Source: Modestobacter sp. DSM 44400
GTDB lineage: Bacteria; Actinomycetota; Actinomycetes; Mycobacteriales; Geodermatophilaceae
Direction of reading: 5' to 3'
Assembly: GCF_900107175.1 (NCBI RefSeq)
Contig: NZ_FNOZ01000002.1
Coordinates: 62,001-126,000, forward strand
Length of the DNA stretch: 64,000 nucleotides
Made by a program: the position numbers and the translations under genes. This document shows positions 57,641-64,000 of this stretch, piece by piece. Below the pieces are notes generated by a model. It had not been told where the DNA came from. It ran no database searches and saw nothing but the letters and a program-made list of their open reading frames with translations. Within the stretch, counting starts at the first letter, position 1. Each line of letters begins with the position of its first letter.

Positions 57641-58191
57641 GAGCCGGCTCCGCGCCCGGCCGAGGCCTGCAGGGCGGCGAGCACCTCGGCGACGACGTCC
57701 TCGGCCGGCCGGTTGCCGGTGGCCACGGTCAGCGTGGCCACCTCGCCGTACAGCGGGGCGCGGGTCTCCAGCATGATGCGCAGCATCGCCCGCGGGTTGA
57801 GGCCGAGGATCGGGCGGTCCCGGGACAGACCCACCCGGTGCGCGGCCGAGGGCAGGTCGACGTCCAGCCACACGACCGTCCCGCCGGCCCGACCGTGGGC
57901 CACCAGCAGCCTCCGGGTGTCCTCGTTGCTGACGGCACCGCCCCCGAGGGCCAGGACACCGTCGTGCTCGGCCATCGCCCGGGCCACGGCCGCCGCCTCC
58001 AGGGCGCGGAAGTGCGGTTCGCCGCGCTGGACGAACAGGTCGGCGACGCTGCTGCCGGCGGTGGCCTCGACGTCGTGGTCGGTGTCCCGGAAGGGCACGC
58101 CGAGGGCATCGGCGACCGCCGTCCCGACCGTCGTCTTGCCCGACGCCGGCGGCCCGACCAAGACCAGCACGGGGCCGTAGCCGGCGTTCAC
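57637..58191 (-). CDS. aroK: Shikimate kinase
   Basis: Phosphorylates shikimate. 184 residues: P-loop [20 protein letters not shown] (Walker A GPPASGKT), [20 protein letters not shown] (shikimate site DTD), [20 protein letters not shown] and the lid [11 protein letters not shown] with Arg. GTG 58191 overlaps the aroC stop, so aroC, aroK and aroB are translationally chained. Confidence 0.96.
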   Translation of the reverse strand: MNAGYGPVLVLVGPPASGKTTVGTAVADALGVPFRDTDHDVEATAGSSVADLFVQRGEPHFRALEAAAVARAMAEHDGVLALGGGAVSNEDTRRLLVAHGRAGGTVVWLDVDLPSAAHRVGLSRDRPILGLNPRAMLRIMLETRAPLYGEVATLTVATGNRPAEDVVAEVLAALQASAGRGAGS

Positions 58192-59366
58192 CGGTACGTC
58201 AGCCCGTCGAGGTAGCTGGCCACGTTGCGGCGGGTCTCGGCCACCGAGTCACCGCCGAACTTCTCCAGCACCGCGTCTGCCAGCACCAGGGCGACCATCG
58301 CCTCCATCACCACGCTGCCGCGCGGCACGGCGCAGGCGTCGCTGCGCTGGTTGATCGCCACGGCGGCCTCACCCGTGGCGGTGTCGATGGTGGCCAGGGC
58401 CCGCGGCACGGTGCTGATCGGCTTCATCGCCGCCCGTACGCGCAACACCTCACCGTTGGTCATCCCACCCTCGATGCCGCCGGCCCGGTCGGTCAGCCGC
58501 TGGACGCGCCCGTCAGCCAGCCGGATCTCGTCGTGGGCCACCGAGCCCCGCCGGCGGGAGGTCTCCAGCCCGTCACCGACCTCGACGGCCTTGACCGACT
58601 GGACACCCATCAGCGCACCGGCCAGCCGCGAGTCCAGCCGGCGGTCCCAGTGCACATGGCTGCCCAGACCCGGCGGCAGGCCGTGCACGACGACCTCGAT
58701 GACGCCACCGAGGGTGTCGCCGGACTTCCGGGCGTCATCGATCTCGGCGACCATCCGACCGCTGGCGCCCGGATCGGCGCAGCGCACCGGGTCCCCGTCG
58801 ATGAGCGGGTTGTCCTCCGGGCCGGGCAGCACGCCGTCGGGGACGGTCACCGGGCCGATGGCCACGACGTGGCTGACGACCCGCGCGCCGAGCACCTGGT
58901 GCAGGAAGGCCTGCGCCACGGTGCCCAGCGCCACGCGGGCGGCGGTCTCCCGGGCGCTGGCGCGCTCGAGCACCGGCCGGGCGTCGTCGAAGCCGTACTT
59001 CTGCATCCCCGCCAGGTCGGCGTGCCCCGGGCGCGGCCGGGTCAACGGGACGTTGCGGGCCTGGCCGGCGAGCACCTCGGCATCCACCGGATCGGCCGAC
59101 ATCACCGTCGACCACTTGGGCCACTCGGTGTTGCCGATCCCGATGGCGATGGGGCCGCCCTGGGTGCGCCCGTGCCGGACGCCGCCGCTGACGGTCACCG
59201 CGTCGGTCTCGAAGCTCATCCGGGCGCCCCGGCCGTGGCCCAGCCGCCGCCGGGCGAGCTGGACGTCGAGGTCGGCGGTCTGCACTTCCACGCCGGCGGG
59301 CAGGCCCTCCAGGATTGCGGTGAGCTGCTGGCCGTGCGACTCGCCTGCGGTCAGCCAGCGCAACAT
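58188..59366 (-). CDS. aroC: Chorismate synthase
   Basis: Last shikimate step, FMN dependent. 392 residues: [96 protein letters not shown] and [20 protein letters not shown], all signature regions. ATG 59366. The preceding gap holds repeat copy C. Confidence 0.97.
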   Translation of the reverse strand: MLRWLTAGESHGQQLTAILEGLPAGVEVQTADLDVQLARRRLGHGRGARMSFETDAVTVSGGVRHGRTQGGPIAIGIGNTEWPKWSTVMSADPVDAEVLAGQARNVPLTRPRPGHADLAGMQKYGFDDARPVLERASARETAARVALGTVAQAFLHQVLGARVVSHVVAIGPVTVPDGVLPGPEDNPLIDGDPVRCADPGASGRMVAEIDDARKSGDTLGGVIEVVVHGLPPGLGSHVHWDRRLDSRLAGALMGVQSVKAVEVGDGLETSRRRGSVAHDEIRLADGRVQRLTDRAGGIEGGMTNGEVLRVRAAMKPISTVPRALATIDTATGEAAVAINQRSDACAVPRGSVVMEAMVALVLADAVLEKFGGDSVAETRRNVASYLDGLTYR

Positions 59367-59389
59367 GCCGGTGATTCTGCCAGTAGCAG

Positions 59390-59428
59390 AACCCCCTTCC
59401 TCCCCACCCCTCGCAAGTTCGGGGCGGG
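59390..59428. repeat. GC-rich intergenic repeat, copy C (inverted)
   Basis: On the minus strand, GCCCCGAACTTGCGAGGGGT and GGGGAGGAAGGGGGTT. It matches copy B (41111) in CCCCGA-CTTGCGAGGGGTG and a following GGGAGG...GGGGGT and shares GGGGAG-AAGGGGGT with copy A. Its orientation to the neighbouring minus-strand genes is opposite to copies A and B. Confidence 0.6.
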
Positions 59429-59450
59429 CCCCGGGAACCGGGCCGCTCGG

Positions 59451-60116
59451 TCAGGCACCCGGGAGCGGCCCGGCCAACGCGAGCGCGACGTACGCCCCGG
59501 CCAGTAGCGGGGGTCCGAACGGGACGGCGGTCCGCCAGCCGGCCCGGCCGACCGTCATCAGCAGCACCGAGCCGAGGGCGCCGAGCAGGAAGCCGACGAA
59601 GACCCCGGCCATAAGCACGCCCCACCCGGCCCAGCCCAGGACCAGGCCGAGCAGGCCGAGCAGTTTCACGTCCCCGAGGCCGAAGCCGCCCGGGCTTCCC
59701 AGCCGGGCGCCCGCGGCGGCGGCGAGGGCGACCAGGGCGGCGACGACGGCCCGCAGCAGGGCCGGCCCCGAGTCGGTGACTACGGCGTCGACAAGCAGCA
59801 CGGCGGCGCAGACGGCGACCGCCGGGTAGGTGACCCGGTCGGGCAGCCGATGCACCGCTCCGTCGACGCCGGTCAGGACCACCGCCGCACCGCCGAACCA
59901 GGCCAGGGCGATGGCGGCCGGTCGGGGTCCGGCGAGCGCCGGACCGGCACCCAGCGCCGCGGCCGAGGCGAGGGAGGTGAGGACCGCCCGGGCTGCCGAG
60001 GGTCGGGCGGCGGGCTGTCGGGTCGCCAGCCGGACGGTCGTGGCCGCCAGCCAGGGGCCGAGCAGCAGACCCGCCAGTGCGGCCGGCAGCACCCAGCCCA
60101 GCCAGCTCCCGGGCAC
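59451..60116 (-). CDS. Prepilin peptidase (A24 aspartic protease)
   Basis: Cleaves and methylates type IV-pilin-like signal peptides. 221 residues, polytopic. The two catalytic Asp are present: VVLTGVDGAVHRLPDRVTYP (first, GVD..RLPD) and GGFGLGDVKLLGLLGL (second, GxGDxK). The N-terminal methylase domain of full PilD (Cys cluster) is absent, so this is the short TadV/FlaK-like form. It lies between aroE and aroC in the operon, which is common in actinobacteria. GTG at 60116. Confidence 0.88.
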   Translation of the reverse strand: MPGSWLGWVLPAALAGLLLGPWLAATTVRLATRQPAARPSAARAVLTSLASAAALGAGPALAGPRPAAIALAWFGGAAVVLTGVDGAVHRLPDRVTYPAVAVCAAVLLVDAVVTDSGPALLRAVVAALVALAAAAGARLGSPGGFGLGDVKLLGLLGLVLGWAGWGVLMAGVFVGFLLGALGSVLLMTVGRAGWRTAVPFGPPLLAGAYVALALAGPLPGA

Positions 60117-60128
60117 GTCGCGGCCGGG

Positions 60129-60920
60129 TCAGCCGTCGAGGGCGGCCCGCATCGCCGCGATCGGCGCGGGGTGCCCGGTGATCAGCTCTACCTGGAGCGT
60201 CGCCTGCCAGAACAGCACCTCGAGGCCGCTGATCGCCGTCCCGCCCGCGGCCTCCACCTGCTGCGCCAGCGGGGTGGGCCATCCGGCGTAGAGGACGTCG
60301 AGCACGGTCTGCCCGGGCCGCCAGTCCAGCGCGGCCACGGCCGGCTGTCCCTGGACCGGGACGGTGCTGACGACCACCGGCGCGTCCACGGGGCCGGCGT
60401 CGTCGAGTCGACGGACGGTCGCCGGCACGTCCAGGACGTCCAGCACCCGCATCAGGTCCGCGGCGCGGGCCGGTTCGCGGACGTGCACGTCGACGTGCCG
60501 AGCACCCAGCGACGCCAGCGCGGCGACCGCGGCGGCCGCCGTGCCACCGGCGCCCAGGACGGCGGCGTACTCGACCCGCTCGACGCCCCCCAGCTGCAGC
60601 GCCATGCCCACGCCGGTGACGTCGGTGTTCTCCGCCCGCCAGCCGGTCGACGTGCGTACCAGTGTGTTGGCCGCGCCCAGCAGGAGCGGCAGCGGGTCGA
60701 CCTCGTCGGCGACCCGGACCGCAGCCTGCTTGCACGGCATCGTCACCGAGAAGCCGCGCCACTCCGGGCCGAGCCCGGCCAGGAGGTCCGGCAGGTCCGC
60801 AGGCCCGACGTCGAGCGCGTCATAGGTCCAGTCCTGCAGACCCAGCGCGGCGTAGGCCGCCCGGTGCATCAGCGGCGACAGGGAGTGGCTGACCGGGCGG
60901 CCGAGGACCGCGGCCCTCAT
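60129..60920 (-). CDS. aroE: Shikimate dehydrogenase
   Basis: Reduces 3-dehydroshikimate. 263 residues: VLGRPVSHSLSPLMHRAAYA (SxSP substrate site), GFSVTMPCKQAAVRVADEVD (catalytic Lys), ENTDVTGVGMAL (Asp), AAVLGAGGTAAAAVAALASL (NADP site) and a closing QATLQVELITG. The usual NVTxP is SVTMP. ATG 60920 overlaps the mltG stop (ATGA); an in-frame start further up is not supported by the family. Confidence 0.95.
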   Translation of the reverse strand: MRAAVLGRPVSHSLSPLMHRAAYAALGLQDWTYDALDVGPADLPDLLAGLGPEWRGFSVTMPCKQAAVRVADEVDPLPLLLGAANTLVRTSTGWRAENTDVTGVGMALQLGGVERVEYAAVLGAGGTAAAAVAALASLGARHVDVHVREPARAADLMRVLDVLDVPATVRRLDDAGPVDAPVVVSTVPVQGQPAVAALDWRPGQTVLDVLYAGWPTPLAQQVEAAGGTAISGLEVLFWQATLQVELITGHPAPIAAMRAALDG

Positions 60921-62734
60921 CCGTTGGGGTGGTCGCGCAACCACTGCTGGAAGAGCGCCACGTTCTGGGCGTGCTCGTCGGCGGTCACCGAGAACCGGGT
61001 GTCGCCCGTGTCCGGGTCGACGACGACGAAGAACAACCAGTCGCCCGGGGTCGGCGAGAGCACCGCCTCCAGCGCCTGCTCCCCCGGGCTGCTGATCGCA
61101 CCCGGCGGCAGTCCGTCGTTGGCGTAGGTGTTGTACGGCGAGGGATTGGCCCGGTCCTCGATGCTGGTGGTGACCCCGGCCTTGCCGTTGGCGTAGTTCA
61201 CCGTGGTGTCCAGCTGCAGCCGCATGCCGTCTGCCAGCCGGTTCTCCAGCACCCGGGCGACCTTGCCCATGTCCTCGACCGACCCGGACTCGGCCTGCAC
61301 GATGCTGGCCTTGGTGAGCACGGTCAGCCGCTGATCGACCGGGATCTGCAGCTCGTCCAGCGCCTGGACGGCGCGTGCGACCATCGGCTTGAGGACGTCG
61401 ATCGCCGCGGTGCCGGGCTCGACGTCGTAGGTGGCTGGGAACAGGAAGCCCTCGATCAAGCCGTTGGCGTAGGGGGGCAGGCCCAGGTCGGCGGTGTCCA
61501 TGGCGGCCGCCTGAAGTTCGGGCAGCGGGATGCCGGTGGTGTCGGCCAGCCGCTGGAGCGTCTGGGCGACCGTCAGCCCCTCGGGCACGGTCACCCGGGA
61601 CAGCTGGCGGGTGGCGGGGTCCAACAGCAGGTCGAGCGCCGAGGCGCCGGACATCTGCTCGGCCATCCGGTAGACGCCCGGCTGGATGCCCGTCGCCTGC
61701 GGGTGGGCCTTGGCGGCGTCGAGGAACGGCTCGCTGGAGGCGATGACATCGGCCTCGACCAGGGTGCCGGCAATGGCGCGCAGGCTGTCGCCGTCGCTGA
61801 TCAGGATGTCCACGCTGCCCGAGCCTGCGCCGCTGTAGTCCTCGGCGGCGGGGTTGATCGCCCGCAGCAGCGCCTGGCCGCCGAAGACGACCCCGGCCAC
61901 GACCGCGGCCAGCACCAGCAGCGACAGCACCGCGGCCACCGGACGGCTCCGCTTGCGTCCCCGGCCGTCGCGGCCCCCACGGCCACCACCACCGCGGCCC
62001 CGGCCGCCGCCGGACCCGCCGTCGTGGTGGTCGTCGAAGTGGTCGTCGTCGAGGTAGTCGTCGGCGGCGATGACCTCGAGCCCCCCGGTCTCGTCGAAGA
62101 CAGGGTGGCCGTCGTCGTGCAGGTCGGCAGCGTGCTCGTCGTCGTGGACCGGATGCCCGTCGGGCTCGTCGGCCGGCAGGTGGTGCCGGGAGTACACCGC
62201 GGTGACCAGCCCGTGGGCGGCCGCCAGCTCGTCGTTCCGGTGACCGACGAGGAGGTCGCCGGAGGGCAGCTCGGCCTCGCGCAGGTCATCGTCCCGGCCG
62301 GCCGACGCACGGTCTGCGGCGCGGCGTCCACCCAGCCGGGGGCGGGAGGCGCCGGAGGAGCGGCCGGGCTGGGTCTCGGCGTCGGCGTGCCCGTCGAGGT
62401 GCGCCGGCGCGGCAGCCGGCTCATCGAGGAGGGGCCGGCCGGAAGGCACGCGCGGGAAGATCGCCGGCATGGCGGCGGTGCGGGGTGCGGGGGCGACGGA
62501 GCGCCGGGCCGGAACGGCCGGGACGCCGGCGTCGGTCTCCAGGGCGGAGCGCCGGCCGCGGAGGGTGCCGCCCTTCAGCCCCTCGTCGGGGCGCTGGCCG
62601 GCGCGCGGCTCGGCGACCACGGTCGTGCCGGCGCCGGCCCACGCGGCCAGCAGCTCGGCGGCCGACCGGCCCGCGCCCGTGCCGGACTCGGGGCTGGCGT
62701 GCCGGCCGGAGCGCGGCTCGATGGGGCGGCTCAC
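60917..62734 (-). CDS. mltG: Endolytic murein transglycosylase
   Basis: Membrane lytic transglycosylase terminating glycan strands. 605 residues. The first 260 are a cytoplasmic low-complexity region including a His/Asp-rich part (DDYLDDDHFDDHHDGG) and a Gly/Arg linker. One transmembrane helix lies at about 265-287 (VAAVLSLLVLAAVVAGVVFG). The YceG domain follows: VTVPEGLTVAQTLQRLADTT, GLIEGFLFPATYDVEPG, the catalytic Glu in LTKASIVQAESGSV (E482) and SPYNTYANDGLPPGAISSPG. GTG 62734 overlaps the ruvX stop. Confidence 0.93.
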   Translation of the reverse strand: MSRPIEPRSGRHASPESGTGAGRSAAELLAAWAGAGTTVVAEPRAGQRPDEGLKGGTLRGRRSALETDAGVPAVPARRSVAPAPRTAAMPAIFPRVPSGRPLLDEPAAAPAHLDGHADAETQPGRSSGASRPRLGGRRAADRASAGRDDDLREAELPSGDLLVGHRNDELAAAHGLVTAVYSRHHLPADEPDGHPVHDDEHAADLHDDGHPVFDETGGLEVIAADDYLDDDHFDDHHDGGSGGGRGRGGGGRGGRDGRGRKRSRPVAAVLSLLVLAAVVAGVVFGGQALLRAINPAAEDYSGAGSGSVDILISDGDSLRAIAGTLVEADVIASSEPFLDAAKAHPQATGIQPGVYRMAEQMSGASALDLLLDPATRQLSRVTVPEGLTVAQTLQRLADTTGIPLPELQAAAMDTADLGLPPYANGLIEGFLFPATYDVEPGTAAIDVLKPMVARAVQALDELQIPVDQRLTVLTKASIVQAESGSVEDMGKVARVLENRLADGMRLQLDTTVNYANGKAGVTTSIEDRANPSPYNTYANDGLPPGAISSPGEQALEAVLSPTPGDWLFFVVVDPDTGDTRFSVTADEHAQNVALFQQWLRDHPNG

Positions 62735-63399
62735 AAGTGGCGCCCACCGGAGGCGCGAACTGTGTCGAGGTGCGTCTGCAGGATGACCACGGCAGCCGCC
62801 TGGTCGATCACCGACCGCTGCCGACGACTGGGAATGCCGCCTGCGCGCAGGTGACTGGCTGCGGTCACGGTGGAGAGCCTTTCGTCGACGAGGTGCACCG
62901 GGACGTCCCCGATGCGGCTGGTCAGTGACAAAGCGTAGGTGCTGGCATCTTGTGCCGACGCGCCCGACGCACCGGACAGGTGCCTTGGCAACCCCACAAC
63001 AACCCCGACCACATCATGTGTCACAACCAGCTCAGCCAGCCGGTCGAGATCGCTCTCGTCCTTGGCCCGGCGAAGGGTCTCCAGCGGGCTGGCGAGCATG
63101 CCCGTGGGGTCGGACATGGCGACGCCGACGCGCACCGTGCCCACGTCGATCCCCAGCCAGCGTCCCCGGCGGGGACCTTCGCCGGGACCATCGTGCCCCG
63201 GGCCGGCGTATTGTGCACCCCCAGCGATGGGCCCTGCTGCCCGGGTGGGGCCGCCCGGCACCACCGGCGGATGACCGCTGAGGTCCAGCCGGCCGGCCTC
63301 GTCCCGCGCCGGCGCGGACGGTGCCGGCAGCGGGACGGGCACCCGCTCGGTGTGGTGCTTGCCCCCGCCGGCGTCCGCCCCGCCGAGCCGCTCGCTCAC
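62731..63399 (-). CDS. ruvX: Putative Holliday junction resolvase/pre-16S rRNA nuclease (YqgF)
   Basis: RNase H-fold nuclease. 222 residues. The first 78 are Pro/Gly-rich and low complexity; the domain begins RWLGIDVGTVRVGVAMSDPT (first acidic residue D85), VVGLPRHLSGASG, PVHLVDERLSTVTAASHLRA (Glu) and SVIDQAAAVVILQTHLD (Asp). Three acidic residues match the active site. GTG 63399 overlaps a 27-codon ORF (GTGA); a start nearer the domain cannot be ruled out. Between alaS and mltG as in relatives. Confidence 0.93.
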   Translation of the reverse strand: MSERLGGADAGGGKHHTERVPVPLPAPSAPARDEAGRLDLSGHPPVVPGGPTRAAGPIAGGAQYAGPGHDGPGEGPRRGRWLGIDVGTVRVGVAMSDPTGMLASPLETLRRAKDESDLDRLAELVVTHDVVGVVVGLPRHLSGASGASAQDASTYALSLTSRIGDVPVHLVDERLSTVTAASHLRAGGIPSRRQRSVIDQAAAVVILQTHLDTVRASGGRHL

Positions 63400-63479
63400 A
63401 GCCAGGTCACGGCCTCTCGTCGCTGACGCTCGTCGGACCGGGGTGCGCCGTCCATGCGTGACCTCGCACGCTCGGTCAC
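63396..63479 (-). CDS. 27-residue ORF linking alaS and ruvX
   Basis: GTG 63479 overlaps the alaS stop (GTGA), and its own TGA overlaps the ruvX start (GTGA). The peptide begins VTERARSRMDGAPRSDERQR and ends REAVTWL. Two double overlaps in a row are hard to get by chance and suggest a coupling peptide. In other actinobacteria two membrane-protein genes (DUF948, DUF6167) often lie here, so it may instead be their residue. No family recognised. Confidence 0.4.
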   Translation of the reverse strand: MTERARSRMDGAPRSDERQRREAVTWL

Positions 63480-64000
63480 GTCCTCGCCGCGACGACGGCC
63501 TGCTCGGCGGCCGCCAACGCCGCGGGGATCCCCTCGGAATCCGTGCCACCGCCCTGTGCTACGTCGGGCTTGCCGCCACCGCGACCGCCCACCGGGACCG
63601 CCGCGGCACGCAGCAGGTCGTTGGCCGACAGCCCGGCCTGCTGGGCCGCGGGGTTGACCGTGGCGACCAGCGCCACCTTGCCCTCGGCCGCCGACGCCAA
63701 CACGACCGCGGCCGGGCGCTCGCCGAGCCGCCCCCGGACGTCGAGGGCGAGACCGCGCAGGTCGCCGCCGGTCAGCCCGTCCGGCGACCCGGTGACCAGC
63801 GCGATGCCGCCGACGTCGCGGGCCGCGCCGGCCAGGTCCCCGGCCGCGGCCAGGGTCTGCTGGCCGCGCAGGTCGGCCAGCTCACGATCGGCGTCGCGCA
63901 GCCGGCCGAGGATGCCGGCGACCCGCTCGACGATCCCGTCCTGCGGGGTCTTGAGCAGGTCGGCGAGCTGGCGGACCAGGTCGCGCTCGCGCGCCAGGTA
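63476..64000 (-). CDS. alaS: Alanyl-tRNA synthetase, C-terminal end
   Basis: Charges tRNA-Ala. Only the last 174 residues are in the window, the rest lies beyond 64000. Visible is the coiled region (RDLVRQLADLLKTPQDGIVE, RLRDADRELADLRGQQT) and the C-Ala/DHHA1 domain: LASAAEGKVALVATVNPAAQ and the glycine signature VGGRGGGKPDVAQGGGTD. It heads the ruvX-mltG-aro operon. Confidence 0.95.
   Translation of the reverse strand, partial: YLARERDLVRQLADLLKTPQDGIVERVAGILGRLRDADRELADLRGQQTLAAAGDLAGAARDVGGIALVTGSPDGLTGGDLRGLALDVRGRLGERPAAVVLASAAEGKVALVATVNPAAQQAGLSANDLLRAAAVPVGGRGGGKPDVAQGGGTDSEGIPAALAAAEQAVVAART

Overview
This is high-GC actinobacterial DNA. Gene order (alaS-ruvX-mltG-aroE-aroC-aroK-aroB-aroQ-pepQ-efp-nusB; pyrR-pyrB-pyrC-carA-carB-pyrK-pyrD-pyrF-mihF-gmk-rpoZ-coaBC-metK-priA-def-fmt-rsmB-rpe-ribD-ribE-ribBA-ribH-hisE-hisG), an actinobacterial integration host factor, BldD and a PriA with degenerate ATPase motifs all fit this. 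The style of many small membrane proteins suggests Geodermatophilaceae (Blastococcus, Modestobacter or Geodermatophilus). That family placement is an inference.

Layout. 1-5400 is an accessory region. It holds a partial short-chain dehydrogenase, an enolase-superfamily remnant, a metal-resistance block (CmtR-type Cd/Pb sensor, CDF transporter, second CDF-like transporter with a Cys-rich tail, DUF1232 and TauE/SafE membrane proteins) and a broken MazF/PemK-like toxin. 5400-13600 holds an acetyltransferase, a COG4705/DUF347 membrane protein with a frameshifted PAP2 gene, a response regulator/histidine kinase pair, DedA, small membrane and lipoprotein genes, and a maa-tetR-MFS cluster. 13600-27000 is mixed: GntR/membrane protein pair, TfoX-like protein, methyltransferase, frameshifted folD, malQ, an SOS-box gene, YnfA, DUF998, SDR, and a divergent PucR regulator/DUF2877 pair with a nearby RidA gene. 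From 27060 to the end nearly everything is on the minus strand and is core metabolism: histidine and riboflavin synthesis, rpe, rsmB/fmt/def, priA, metK, coaBC, rpoZ, gmk, mihF, the whole pyrimidine operon, then (after divergent bldD) nusB, efp, pepQ, the shikimate genes, mltG, ruvX and the 3' end of alaS.

How it works together. Core genes are packed with ATGA or GTGA stop/start overlaps, which implies translationally coupled operons. The pyr operon is headed by pyrR with a PyrR-binding loop over its own ribosome binding site. Several accessory promoters look built for leaderless mRNAs starting at GTG (cmtR, the response regulator, dedA, the SOS gene, def). Identical 11-bp-spaced CGTTCAGG repeats lie in the response-regulator/DUF347 divergent promoter and before dedA, suggesting one two-component regulon.

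About ten genes are broken (enolase-like, MazF-like, GNAT, PAP2, lipoprotein, folD, EamA, subtilisin-inhibitor-like, lipase, small membrane protein). Three related GC-rich intergenic repeats and a twice-used 16-bp palindrome occur between core genes. I saw no tRNA, rRNA, CRISPR array, intact insertion sequence or prophage. No large undescribed defence or biosynthetic system is evident. The most unusual items are the regulatory boxes, the CTG start of fmt, the orphan DUF2877/PucR pair and the SOS-box gene.
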